64,000 bases of DNA from Maribacter flavus. Its GTDB lineage: Bacteria; Bacteroidota; Bacteroidia; Flavobacteriales; Flavobacteriaceae. Position numbers and translations under genes: made by a program. Shown here in pieces: positions 44,550-54,264 of this stretch. The stretch's first letter is position 1. Each line of letters starts with the position of its first letter. The stretch is from NCBI RefSeq assembly GCF_008386635.1, contig NZ_VUOE01000001.1:62001-126000 (forward strand), given 5' to 3'. Under the pieces are notes generated by a model. That model was not told the DNA's origin and searched no databases. It saw only the letters and a program-made list of their open reading frames with translations.

Positions 44550-45632
44550 ATGCTCAAAAAGAAAATAGCCCTTATAGAGCTAACCACGTACCATGAAGAA
44601 TGTTTATACAGTCAAATCCGATTTCTAAAGGACGCCAATTACGATGTTCATTTAATAATACATCCAAAGATCCATAAAAACATAGTTCATTATGGTATAG
44701 AAACGAGCAAAACTAGATTTCTAGACCCACGGAGCTCCTCTTTTTTTATAAAAAGAATTTACAATTGGTTTACAACCTACCAATATATTGTTAGAAATGG
44801 ATTTGATGTGGTAATTTTCAATACGGCCAGTAGTAATAAGGAAACGATTGCACTTACCAGGCTGTTGCCAAAAAGAATCAAATGCTTTGGGAGTATCCAT
44901 AATTTAAAAAAACTGAACGGCAGTTTTTCACAAAAAATCATTAGTAAACGGATTCAGAACTACTATGTCCTGAACGATTTTTTGGTGGATTCTACAGTAC
45001 TTAATGATAGGAACATTCGGCTTTTTCCTTACTATCCCATTTATTTCCCGAAGTTCCCAAGTTCGAAAATAATGGATAAAAAGAATGATGTTTGGATTTG
45101 TATCCCTGGGGAGGTCAACTATAAAAGAAGAAACTATAAGATAGTACTGGAAGCATTGTCCAGATTGGAATTGGAGAGTACCAACCTAAAGATTATTATT
45201 TTGGGAAAAATGAATCCAAAAAATCCGGATGTTGCCCTGTTCTCTTCACAAGTCCAAGAGCTGAATTTAACCCCTTTCCTAATCACTTTCGATCACTTTA
45301 TAGAAAATGAAATATTTCACGAGTATATAAAAACTTCTGATTTCATTATGGCACCGGTTTCCAATACTGAACAGAATTATTTGAAATACAAGATAACAGG
45401 AGCCTATAATTTGGCATTTGCCTATAAAAAACCTTTAATCACACCCCAAGAAATGAGCGTAATGCCCGATTTATACGAAAACTCATATTTCTACGAGGAT
45501 TCTGAAAGCCTTGCGCAACTCTTCAACAGTATTTCAAACAACAGCTTGGAAACAAAGAAATTATATACCCATAAGAAGTGGAATTACCCATTTCAATTAA
45601 AAAAGTATTTGAAATTAATTGAACCGATCTAA
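44550..45632 (+). CDS. Putative glycosyltransferase (GT-B fold)
   Basis: Protein of 360 residues, AT-richer than its neighbours. The N-terminal half begins KIALIELTTYHEECLYSQIR; the C-terminal half has the sugar-nucleotide-type region VWICIPGEVNYKRRNYKIVL, LKIIILGKMNPKN and IKTSDFIMAPVSN. This resembles GT4-like retaining enzymes, but the usual EX7E motif is not clear, so family placement is tentative. It is followed at 3 bases by tsaC and could share its transcript. Confidence 0.7.
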   Translation: MLKKKIALIELTTYHEECLYSQIRFLKDANYDVHLIIHPKIHKNIVHYGIETSKTRFLDPRSSSFFIKRIYNWFTTYQYIVRNGFDVVIFNTASSNKETIALTRLLPKRIKCFGSIHNLKKLNGSFSQKIISKRIQNYYVLNDFLVDSTVLNDRNIRLFPYYPIYFPKFPSSKIMDKKNDVWICIPGEVNYKRRNYKIVLEALSRLELESTNLKIIILGKMNPKNPDVALFSSQVQELNLTPFLITFDHFIENEIFHEYIKTSDFIMAPVSNTEQNYLKYKITGAYNLAFAYKKPLITPQEMSVMPDLYENSYFYEDSESLAQLFNSISNNSLETKKLYTHKKWNYPFQLKKYLKLIEPI

Positions 45633-45635
45633 AGA

Positions 45636-46199
45636 ATGGATTTCACCAACGAATTAAACAAAGCCCTTAAAGTACTACAAAATGGCGGCCTTGTCCTCTA
45701 CCCTACCGATACCGTCTGGGGGATTGGTTGCGACGCGACCAATACGGCCGCTGTAGAAAAAGTACTTACATTGAAAGGGTTAGATGACAAAGGCCTCGTA
45801 TGTCTTGTTGCTAGCGATGCTATGCTGGAACGGCATGTGGAAAAGGTTCCGGATTTGGCATACGACATTATGGACTTGGCCACCAAACCTACCACCCTTG
45901 TTTATGATAGACCGAAAGGCTTCGCCTCAAATGTAATTGCCCAGGACAATTCGGTCGCCATTAGGGTCGCTTCCGATAAATTTTGCAAATACCTCATTGG
46001 AAAGTTCAAAAAACCCATTGTTTCCACCAGTGCAAATCTTCAAGACCAACCAATTGCTTTAAATTTCAAAGAAATTGACAAGGCCATTTTAACAGGTGTG
46101 GACTATGTGGTAAATTTGAAGCCTGAAAATCAGTATGCGGGTCCATCCTCCATAATTAAAATGGGTATCGATGGCCGCGTGAAAGTGATTAGGGAATAA
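45636..46199 (+). CDS. tsaC: L-threonylcarbamoyladenylate synthase (Sua5/YrdC family)
   Basis: First step of the universal tRNA t6A37 modification: makes threonylcarbamoyl-AMP from Thr, bicarbonate and ATP. The 187-residue protein is a single YrdC domain with [18 protein letters not shown], the Lys-rich [12 protein letters not shown] (replacing KxR-type) and PIVSTSANL. It lacks the Sua5 extra domain, so it is of TsaC length. It precedes the cca-type gene by 16 bases, a fitting tRNA-maturation pair. Confidence 0.94.
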   Translation: MDFTNELNKALKVLQNGGLVLYPTDTVWGIGCDATNTAAVEKVLTLKGLDDKGLVCLVASDAMLERHVEKVPDLAYDIMDLATKPTTLVYDRPKGFASNVIAQDNSVAIRVASDKFCKYLIGKFKKPIVSTSANLQDQPIALNFKEIDKAILTGVDYVVNLKPENQYAGPSSIIKMGIDGRVKVIRE

Positions 46200-46215
46200 T
46201 GCCGAAGAATATCCA

Positions 46216-47631
46216 ATGGACTATAAAAAGGCCATAAGCCAACCCATTTTTGAAATTATTGGTCGCACTGCAGACGAACTCAATCTGGATACCTATGTCA
46301 TTGGCGGATTTGTTAGGGATTACCTCTTAAAGAGAAAAATTCCAAAAGACATCGATGTTGTCGCCGTTGGAAGCGGTATCGAACTGGCTACACAATTGGC
46401 ATCAAAACTTCCGAAAAAGCCCCAAGTTTCCGTTTTTAAAAATTTTGGTACCGCCATGGTCAAACATGATGAACTGGAGCTTGAATTCGTAGGTGCCAGA
46501 AAGGAAAGTTACCATAGGGATAGTAGAAAACCGGTCGTTGAGGACGGTACATTGGAAGAAGATCAAAAGCGAAGGGATTTCACCATCAATGCCTTGGCCA
46601 TATCATTGAACAAAAAGGATTTTGGCACCCTTTTAGACCCCTTCAATGGATTGGAGGATCTGGAAAACAAACTGATACGGACTCCACTAGATCCAGATAT
46701 CACCTATTCCGATGATCCCTTGAGAATGATGCGGGCAATCCGATTTGCAACCCAATTGGAATTCAGGATTGAAGCCTCATCCTTGGATGCCATTACACGC
46801 AACAAAGAACGCATCAAGATTATTTCCAAAGAACGTATTGTAGAGGAGCTTCACAAAATTATGCTCTGCCCAACCCCGTCCAAAGGATTCTCCTTATTGC
46901 ATAAAACGGGCCTATTGGACATCATCATGCCAGAATTGACCGCTCTGCAGGGAATAGAGGAAATAGAAGGACAACGGCACAAGGATAATTTTTGGCACAC
47001 ACTGGAAGTAGTGGATAATATTTCCACGGAGACTGATGACCTTTGGCTGCGTTGGGCTGCACTACTCCATGATATTGGGAAGGCACCTACGAAACGTTTC
47101 CATAAGAAAATTGGCTGGACCTTCCATGGCCATGAATTTGTAGGCTCCAAAATGGTGTACAAACTTTTTAAACGATTGCGCATGCCACTGAACGACAAAA
47201 TGAAATTCGTTCAAAAAATGGTCATGATGAGTTCACGCCCCATTATTTTAGCAGAGGAACATGTGACTGATTCCGCGGTACGAAGATTGGTTTTCGACGC
47301 CGGTAACAACGTTGAGGATTTGATGACCTTATGCGAAGCGGACATTACAACAAAAAACCCAAAAAAACAGCGGAGGTATAAGAACAATTTTAAACTTGTC
47401 CGCCAAAAGATCAAGGAAGTAGAAGAACGGGATAGGATTCGAAACTTTCAACCTCCGGTTTCGGGAGAGGAGATTATGGACACCTTTAACCTAAAACCTT
47501 CAAAAGAAATTGGTATAATAAAGGAAGCCATTAAGGAGGCTATCCTGGAGGGTGAAATCCCAAATGAGCATGATGCAGCCAAGAATTTTATGATAAAAAA
47601 AGGTATATCACTGGGTTTATGTCCTAAATAG
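46216..47631 (+). CDS. cca: CCA tRNA nucleotidyltransferase / poly(A) polymerase with HD domain
   Basis: Adds or repairs the CCA end of tRNA. In the 471-residue protein the head domain reads [11 protein letters not shown] and [10 protein letters not shown] (DxD metal site), then [13 protein letters not shown] and [16 protein letters not shown] neck with [11 protein letters not shown] and an HD phosphohydrolase domain ([13 protein letters not shown]) follow. The HD part probably trims 2'-3' cyclic ends. Family members can also add poly(A), but a single such gene in a Bacteroidota usually does the CCA job. Confidence 0.93.
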   Translation: MDYKKAISQPIFEIIGRTADELNLDTYVIGGFVRDYLLKRKIPKDIDVVAVGSGIELATQLASKLPKKPQVSVFKNFGTAMVKHDELELEFVGARKESYHRDSRKPVVEDGTLEEDQKRRDFTINALAISLNKKDFGTLLDPFNGLEDLENKLIRTPLDPDITYSDDPLRMMRAIRFATQLEFRIEASSLDAITRNKERIKIISKERIVEELHKIMLCPTPSKGFSLLHKTGLLDIIMPELTALQGIEEIEGQRHKDNFWHTLEVVDNISTETDDLWLRWAALLHDIGKAPTKRFHKKIGWTFHGHEFVGSKMVYKLFKRLRMPLNDKMKFVQKMVMMSSRPIILAEEHVTDSAVRRLVFDAGNNVEDLMTLCEADITTKNPKKQRRYKNNFKLVRQKIKEVEERDRIRNFQPPVSGEEIMDTFNLKPSKEIGIIKEAIKEAILEGEIPNEHDAAKNFMIKKGISLGLCPK

Positions 47632-47841
47632 GGAAAAATATTCCCAACTACCAAGGTAGATAATTTTAAAAACTTCAAATCTGTTACCAACAGATAATCT
47701 AAGGTTTACCTTTCCTTTTACTGTCTTTACAACATTAAATTTCTAAAGAATTAGGGTCAGATTACTTTTATAAATCAATATAGTGCCACAATTCAACAAA
47801 AACCAGGTTGGAAAAGGGAATAAAATTAGGATTGTTAAGTA

Positions 47842-50800
47842 ATGGCCAAACCAATTAAAGACCAATTGACCAAAACAAATCTTGGGAAACGGTTTTTTTT
47901 ATTTTTATTACTATTAGTCAGTTGTTGTCTTTACTCACAACAAACCACTACCTGGACCCCTATTAATTTAAACACTTGGGAATCCTTAAGTTCTGACGGT
48001 CTTGTCCGTGTAGAATGTAGGGTAACAGGGAGTGTACTGATATCTGGAAATGAGACCATGGGCTGTACTTCGGACAACACCTATAACAATCCTACACCGG
48101 ACGTTTTTGGAAGTCCGTCCCTTGAAATTTCCGTTGCATCTTTATTGACGGGTACTTTGGAGTTTCATTTTTTTGATGCAACCACTGGAAATCCGGTTTA
48201 CCTTACCAATCCATTGGTAAATGTTGATAAGGTAGGTACCTATGGTATTTTGCCGTTTCCACTGTTGAACGGGACAAATACCGGAGTTTTTACCTTGACC
48301 AATGAAACTTGGACCAATATTAGTAGCAATGGACCCATTTTTCAATCAAACAACACACAATTTCAAATTGATGCGGGTGCCCTACTCAGCTCCAATGGCG
48401 GCGAGTGTGGAAATGGTGTGGACCAAGGTACAGGAGGAGGGACAATGCGTATGGATGCTCCAGTTCAATCCATCGAAATGGACGTATCGGTTTCCGGAAG
48501 CCTAATCAGCTTTAACGAAAACGTAGAATTTGTGCTATCCAATCTGATAATTGCTGAACCTTCCATTGAAGTAACCAAAACAGTAACCGAAAATTATAGC
48601 ACGCCCGTATCCATTGGTGATGCGGTCAATTATACGATTCAAGTAGAGAACACGGGTAATGTGGAAATCATAAATATCGAACTCACCGATACTTTTACGG
48701 ATGCCAATGGAAACCCGTTGACGTTAACCAGTGCCCCTTCTTTCATTTCTGCAACTATGGGTTCTGGGGAAGGAACTTTACAAGCAAATGAAATAGCCAC
48801 CTACGCTGCTGGATATAGTTTTGATGGAAATGCAATTGATGCCGGAGGGGTTATTAATCAGGCAACGGCAACGGGAGACAGTCCATACGGGCCCAAAGAC
48901 ACTTTTGATATTTCCGATGACGGAATTGATTCGGATGGAAATCTATTGGATGACCTTACCGAAAGTTTCTTTCCAGTACCTCGAGACGATACGGCCACAG
49001 TTGAAGAAGATGATTCCGTGAATATTTTAGTTACTACCAATGATGATTTTGGTGGGAATGGTCCCAATACGGGTAGTATTATTTTAGTAAGCACACCGAC
49101 CAATGGAGCAACTGTATTGGATAATAATAGCACACCGACCAATCCCGTGGATGACTATTTTACCTATACTCCCAACACTGATTATTTTGGTTCTGACTCC
49201 TTTGTTTACGGAATTTTGGACTCTAAGGGACACACACAATATGCAACGGTGACGATTACCATATTTGCTTGTCCGGATGCTGGTACAGACGGAGTATTAA
49301 ACATTTGCCAGGGCGATACGTTCGACAACAACGACCTTTTCGCACAATTAGGCGGTTTGCCGGATGCCGGCGGGATATGGACCGACAACGGCGACGGGAC
49401 ACATACCTATACCGTACTTGCGATAGCTCCATGCACAACTGATGACTTCAGTATCGTGACCGTAACCCAACAGGCACAGCCCAATGCCGGGACCGATGGC
49501 ATTTTGAACATCTGCCAAGGGGACACTTTTGACAACAACGACCTTTTCGCACAGCTCGGAGGTTCGCCCGATACCGGGGGGACATGGACCGACAACGGCG
49601 ACGGGACACATACCTATACCGTTCTGGCAACGGCACCGTGTTCGACCGATGATTCAAGCATAGTGACCGTAACGCAACAGGCACAGCCAAATGCCGGGAC
49701 CGACGGAACGTTAAATATTTGTCAGGGTGATACCTTTGATAATACCGACCTTTTCGCACAATTAGGCGGTTCGCCGGATGCCGGCGGGATATGGACCAAC
49801 AACGGCGACGGGACACATACCTATACCGTTTTGGCATCCGCACCATGTACGACCAATGATTCGAGTACAGTGACCGTGGTGGAACAGGCACCTCCCAATG
49901 CGGGCACAGATGGTGTTTTGAACATCTGCCAGGGGGACACTTTTGACAATAATGACCTTTTCACACAGCTCGGCGGCTCTCCAGATACCGGAGGGACATG
50001 GACCGATAACGGGGACGGGACACATACCTATACAGTTTTGGCATCCGCACCATGTACGACCAATGATTCGAGTACAGTGACCGTAACCCAACAGGCACCT
50101 CCCAACGCCGGGACCGACGGAACCTTAAATATTTGTCAGGGCGATACCTTTGACAATTCCGACCTTTTCGCTCAATTAGGTGGTTCGCCCGATGCCGGAG
50201 GGACATGGACCGACAACGGCGACGGGACACATACCTATACCGTTCTGGCAACGGCACCGTGTTCGACCGATGATTCAAGCATAGTGACCGTAACGCAACA
50301 GGCACAGCCAAATGCCGGTACCGACGGAACGTTAAATATTTGTCAGGGTGATACCTTTGATAATACCGACCTTTTCGCACAGCTCGGCGGCTCTCCAGAT
50401 ACCGGAGGGACATGGACCGACAATGGTGACGGGACACATACCTATACCGTTCTGGCAACTTTACCTTGTACGACCGACGATTCGAGTACCGTGACCGTAA
50501 CCCAACAGGCCCCTCCCAACGCCGGTACCGACGGAACCTTAAATATTTGTCAGGGCGATACCTTCGACAACAACGACCTTTTCACACAGCTCGGCGGCTC
50601 TCCAGATACCGGAGGGACATGGACCGACAATGGTGACGGGACACATACCTATACCGTTTTGGCATCCGCACCATGTACGACCAATGATTCGAGTACAGTG
50701 ACCGTAACCCAACAGGCACCTCCCAACGCTGGAAGCGACGGAACGTTAACTATTTGCCAAGGGGACACCTTCGACAACAACGACCTCTTTGCTCAATTAG

Positions 50801-53304
50801 GTGGCTCGCCCGATAACGGCGGGACATGGACCGATAACGGGGACGGGACACATACCTATACAGTTTTGGCATCCGCACCATGTACGACCAATGATTCGAG
50901 TACAGTGACCGTAACCCAACAGGCACCTCCCAACGCCGGGACCGACGGAACCTTAAATATTTGTCAGGGCGATACCTTTGACAATTCCGACCTTTTCGCT
51001 CAATTAGGTGGTTCGCCCGATGCCGGAGGGACATGGACCGACAACGGCGACGGGACACATACCTATACCGTACTTGCGATAGCTCCATGCACAACTGATG
51101 ACTTCAGTATCGTGACCGTAACCCAACAGGCACAGCCCAATGCCGGGACCGATGGCATTTTGAACATCTGCCAAGGGGACACTTTTGACAACAACGACCT
51201 TTTCACACAGCTAGGCGGTTCGCCCGATACCGGGGGGACATGGACCGACAACGGTGACGGGACACACACCTACACGGTACTTGCAACTTTACCCTGTACG
51301 ACCGATGATTCAAGTACGGTGACCGTAACGCAACAGGCACGGCCGAATGCAGGGACCGACGGTACCCTGAACATCTGCCAAGGGGACACCTTCGACAACG
51401 ACGACCTCTTCGCACAGCTAGGCGGTTCGCCCGATGCCGGGGGGACATGGACCGACAACGGCGACGGGACACACACCTACACGGTACTTGCAACTTTACC
51501 CTGTACGACCGATGATTCGAGTACCGTGACCGTAACGCAACAGGCACGGCCGAATGCAGGGACCGACGGTACCCTGAACATCTGCCAAGGGGACACCTTC
51601 GACAACAACGACCTCTTTGCTCAATTAGGTGGCTCGCCCGATAACGGCGGGACATGGACCGACAACGGTGACGGGACACATACCTATACCGTTCCGGCAA
51701 CCGCTCCATGTACCACGGACGATTCAAGCACAGTGACCGTGGTGGAACAGGCACCTCCCAATGCGGGCACAGATGGTGTTTTGAACATCTGCCAGGGGGA
51801 CACTTTTGACAACAACGACCTTTTCGCACAGCTCGGCGGTTCGCCCGATAACGGCGGGACATGGACCGACAACGGTGACGGGACACAGACCTACACGGTA
51901 CTTGCAACTTCACCATGTACGACCGACGACTCCAGTACCGTGACCGTAAACCAACAGGCACCTCCCAACGCCGGGACCAACGGCACCTTAAATATTTGTC
52001 AGGGCGATACGTTCGACAACAACGACCTTTTCGCACAATTAGGCGGTTTGCCGGATGCCGGCGGGATATGGACCGACAACGGCGACGGGACACATACCTA
52101 TACCGTACTTGCGATAGCTCCATGTACAACTGATGACTTCAGTATCGTGACCGTATCAATAAATCAGACAGATTTAAATAATAATGGTATTGCAGACTGT
52201 ACCGAAACAATTCCAGTTCAGATTATCATCAATATTGATTCCATCACTGCTGACAATATTATAAATGAACAGGAGTCTCTTGAAACCATAACTATTACCG
52301 GTAACGTATCCGGCGATTTTAACGAAGGAGATATCGTAACGTTATCCATTAATAACAGAAACTATACAGGAGCGGTAGACTCCAATGGCAATTTTAATAT
52401 TTCTGTATCCGGAAACGATTTGGTGTCGGACATTGATACTAGTGTCCTAGGAACAATCACTACTATAAATAATAATGGAAATACAGGTTCGGCATCCGTA
52501 CAACATCCATATACCATAGATACGGAGGCACCTTTGGTGGAGAGTTTTACTACGAGGGACAGTTTCCCAATTTTACTAGGTTCCGGAAGCTCGAATGAAA
52601 TTATTACCATTACCGTTACCATAGACAATATCGCAACTCCTATTATTTATGTCATCAATACGGATATCAATGGTATTTGGGCGATAGATACATCAACCGA
52701 AGTTCCGCATAACGGGAGCTTTCCTACTATAGATGCTGAAGCAATATTGAGCATAACCGCAACGGATATTGCGGGGAACACAGGAATTGGAGAGGTTATT
52801 ATCATATTTGAGAACGTACCATTAACTGCGGATAGTGATAATGATGGCCTGCCGGATGATGAGGAAGTACGAATAGGTACGGACCCTAGTAATCCAGATA
52901 CCGATGGTGACGGGGTGGTGGACGGACAAGAAGTATCTGATGGAACCGACCCATTGGACCCTTGCGATTCTGTCGGAGGAACACCCCCTACAGGTTCAAC
53001 TTGTGAACTATATGTAGAACTTGATTTGGTTAAACCTGGAGACAACATCAATGGTAATTTTGAAATAATCAATATTGAAAGATTTCCAAACAACACGGTT
53101 AAAATTTACAATCGCTGGGGCGTAAAAGTTTGGGAAACCCAAGGTTATGAAAATATTACCAATGCATTTAACGGTATATCTAATGGCAGAACTACCATTA
53201 TGCAAAACGAGGAACTTCCATCCGGTGTCTACTATTATGACATTCAATATGAAGCACAAGGAGAACAGAAATTGTTAACAGGATATCTCTATGTAATCAG
53301 ATAG
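47842..53304 (+). CDS. Giant type IX-secreted repeat protein (type-B sorting domain)
   Basis: Surface or secreted protein of 1820 residues. A signal peptide (to about residue 33, CCLYSQ) leads into an N-terminal beta domain, a DUF11-like domain (about 236-370, SIEVTKTVTENY) and a cadherin-like repeat (about 378-470). Residues 479-1439 are fourteen 69-residue repeats. A Big/Bap-like Ig part, a calcium-type TSP3 stretch (DSDNDGLPDDEEV, about 1665) and a C-terminal type-B sorting domain (about 1735-1820; VKIYNRWGVKVWE, LPSGVYYYDI, LTGYLYVIR) follow. Export by type IX secretion is established for such tails. PorP/SprF-like and OmpA-like genes follow at once, the usual partners of type-B cargo. 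It is probably an adhesin. Confidence 0.92.
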   Translation: MAKPIKDQLTKTNLGKRFFLFLLLLVSCCLYSQQTTTWTPINLNTWESLSSDGLVRVECRVTGSVLISGNETMGCTSDNTYNNPTPDVFGSPSLEISVASLLTGTLEFHFFDATTGNPVYLTNPLVNVDKVGTYGILPFPLLNGTNTGVFTLTNETWTNISSNGPIFQSNNTQFQIDAGALLSSNGGECGNGVDQGTGGGTMRMDAPVQSIEMDVSVSGSLISFNENVEFVLSNLIIAEPSIEVTKTVTENYSTPVSIGDAVNYTIQVENTGNVEIINIELTDTFTDANGNPLTLTSAPSFISATMGSGEGTLQANEIATYAAGYSFDGNAIDAGGVINQATATGDSPYGPKDTFDISDDGIDSDGNLLDDLTESFFPVPRDDTATVEEDDSVNILVTTNDDFGGNGPNTGSIILVSTPTNGATVLDNNSTPTNPVDDYFTYTPNTDYFGSDSFVYGILDSKGHTQYATVTITIFACPDAGTDGVLNICQGDTFDNNDLFAQLGGLPDAGGIWTDNGDGTHTYTVLAIAPCTTDDFSIVTVTQQAQPNAGTDGILNICQGDTFDNNDLFAQLGGSPDTGGTWTDNGDGTHTYTVLATAPCSTDDSSIVTVTQQAQPNAGTDGTLNICQGDTFDNTDLFAQLGGSPDAGGIWTNNGDGTHTYTVLASAPCTTNDSSTVTVVEQAPPNAGTDGVLNICQGDTFDNNDLFTQLGGSPDTGGTWTDNGDGTHTYTVLASAPCTTNDSSTVTVTQQAPPNAGTDGTLNICQGDTFDNSDLFAQLGGSPDAGGTWTDNGDGTHTYTVLATAPCSTDDSSIVTVTQQAQPNAGTDGTLNICQGDTFDNTDLFAQLGGSPDTGGTWTDNGDGTHTYTVLATLPCTTDDSSTVTVTQQAPPNAGTDGTLNICQGDTFDNNDLFTQLGGSPDTGGTWTDNGDGTHTYTVLASAPCTTNDSSTVTVTQQAPPNAGSDGTLTICQGDTFDNNDLFAQLGGSPDNGGTWTDNGDGTHTYTVLASAPCTTNDSSTVTVTQQAPPNAGTDGTLNICQGDTFDNSDLFAQLGGSPDAGGTWTDNGDGTHTYTVLAIAPCTTDDFSIVTVTQQAQPNAGTDGILNICQGDTFDNNDLFTQLGGSPDTGGTWTDNGDGTHTYTVLATLPCTTDDSSTVTVTQQARPNAGTDGTLNICQGDTFDNDDLFAQLGGSPDAGGTWTDNGDGTHTYTVLATLPCTTDDSSTVTVTQQARPNAGTDGTLNICQGDTFDNNDLFAQLGGSPDNGGTWTDNGDGTHTYTVPATAPCTTDDSSTVTVVEQAPPNAGTDGVLNICQGDTFDNNDLFAQLGGSPDNGGTWTDNGDGTQTYTVLATSPCTTDDSSTVTVNQQAPPNAGTNGTLNICQGDTFDNNDLFAQLGGLPDAGGIWTDNGDGTHTYTVLAIAPCTTDDFSIVTVSINQTDLNNNGIADCTETIPVQIIINIDSITADNIINEQESLETITITGNVSGDFNEGDIVTLSINNRNYTGAVDSNGNFNISVSGNDLVSDIDTSVLGTITTINNNGNTGSASVQHPYTIDTEAPLVESFTTRDSFPILLGSGSSNEIITITVTIDNIATPIIYVINTDINGIWAIDTSTEVPHNGSFPTIDAEAILSITATDIAGNTGIGEVIIIFENVPLTADSDNDGLPDDEEVRIGTDPSNPDTDGDGVVDGQEVSDGTDPLDPCDSVGGTPPTGSTCELYVELDLVKPGDNINGNFEIINIERFPNNTVKIYNRWGVKVWETQGYENITNAFNGISNGRTTIMQNEELPSGVYYYDIQYEAQGEQKLLTGYLYVIR
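49276..52156 (+). repeat. Fourteen tandem 207-bp coding repeats
   Basis: Each unit is exactly 207 bp (69 residues) with no insertion or deletion; unit 14 lacks only its last few codons. The protein unit runs NAGTDGTLNICQGDTFDNND, then LFAQLGGSPD, a variable residue, GGTWTDNGDGTHTYTV, then PC, and a linker ending in Gln-Ala-Pro/Gln/Arg-Pro. Two Cys per unit, 43 apart, could form an Ig-like disulphide. Units 1 and 14 share nearly identical DNA from the middle onward, and the unit 9-10 junction repeats the unit 1-2 junction. Confidence 0.95.
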
Positions 53305-53306
53305 GT

Positions 53307-54254
53307 ATGAGCAGTAATAAAAGAAATATCCTTTTTTATTTTACCCTTTATATGGCGGTACAGTTAGGTTTTAGCCAACAAGATGCACAGTATACCCAAT
53401 ATATGTACAACACACTTTCGGTTAATCCAGCTTATGCAGGTTCCCGAGATGTTCTGAGTATTGCGTTATTACATAGGTCCCAATGGTTAGGAAGGGACGG
53501 AGCGCCAAACACACAAACTTTAAACGTGCATGGACCTACCTCTGACCGAGTTGGTCTGGGATTGTCAATCGTACATGACGAAATTGGCAACAATACCACC
53601 CAGAACACTTATGTTGATGCTGCATTTTCCTACACTATAAACACCTCTGAATCCGATAAAATATCCTTCGGACTAAAAGCAGGAGGTCATTTGTTAAACG
53701 TTGATTTTAATAATCTGAGAAATTACAGTGCCAGTGCCAACACAATTACGGATACTGAATTGTACCGAAAGTTTACCCCTAATATTGGCGCGGGAATCTA
53801 TTTTCATAACAACAAATTCTATACGGGTCTATCTGTCCCGAATATTTTACAGACCGAACATTTTGAGAGCGCGGGAGGAAATGACAATTTAGTCTCGGTG
53901 GATAGAATGACATGGTATCTAATTTCCGGATATGTTTTTGATCTATCCGAATCGTTAAAATTCAAACCTGCCTTTTTGTTGAAAGCTACCCCAGGTGCTC
54001 CGCTACAGGCGGATGTATCTGCCAATTTTTTAATGAACGACAAATTCACCCTTGGTGCGGCATACCGCTGGGATGCTGCTATAAGTGGTCTATTTGGTTT
54101 TCAGATGGCAAAGGAGTTCATGTTGGGGCTTGCCTATGATAGTGATATATCAGAATTGGGTGGGACCAAATTTAACAACGGCTCTTTTGAAGTGTTCTTG
54201 AGATATGAATTCATTAAAAAAGATAAAATCGATTTAACCCCTCGATTCTTTTAA
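53307..54254 (+). CDS. PorP/SprF-family type IX secretion outer-membrane protein
   Basis: Outer-membrane beta-barrel protein of 315 residues with a signal peptide (ending LGFSQ). QDAQYTQYMYNTLSVNPAYAG is the hallmark start of the PorP/SprF family, and the end EVFLRYEFIKKDKIDL... has alternating strand residues. Family members help to deliver or attach type-B sorted proteins at the surface. It starts 2 bases after the giant cargo gene and almost certainly serves it. Confidence 0.94.
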   Translation: MSSNKRNILFYFTLYMAVQLGFSQQDAQYTQYMYNTLSVNPAYAGSRDVLSIALLHRSQWLGRDGAPNTQTLNVHGPTSDRVGLGLSIVHDEIGNNTTQNTYVDAAFSYTINTSESDKISFGLKAGGHLLNVDFNNLRNYSASANTITDTELYRKFTPNIGAGIYFHNNKFYTGLSVPNILQTEHFESAGGNDNLVSVDRMTWYLISGYVFDLSESLKFKPAFLLKATPGAPLQADVSANFLMNDKFTLGAAYRWDAAISGLFGFQMAKEFMLGLAYDSDISELGGTKFNNGSFEVFLRYEFIKKDKIDLTPRFF

Positions 54255-54264
54255 AATACGAAGC

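Noticed and set aside
49256-52129. Long minus-strand frames opposite the repeat array (up to 308 residues, rich in Arg and Ser-Arg-Arg-Arg)
   Set aside because: They are shadows of the 207-bp coding repeats; the period is divisible by three so all frames repeat, and the products are arginine-rich low-complexity chains without any family features.
49276-52156. Tandem array considered as CRISPR-like
   Set aside because: Units are 207 bp, directly adjacent without unique spacers, and coding in one continuous frame.
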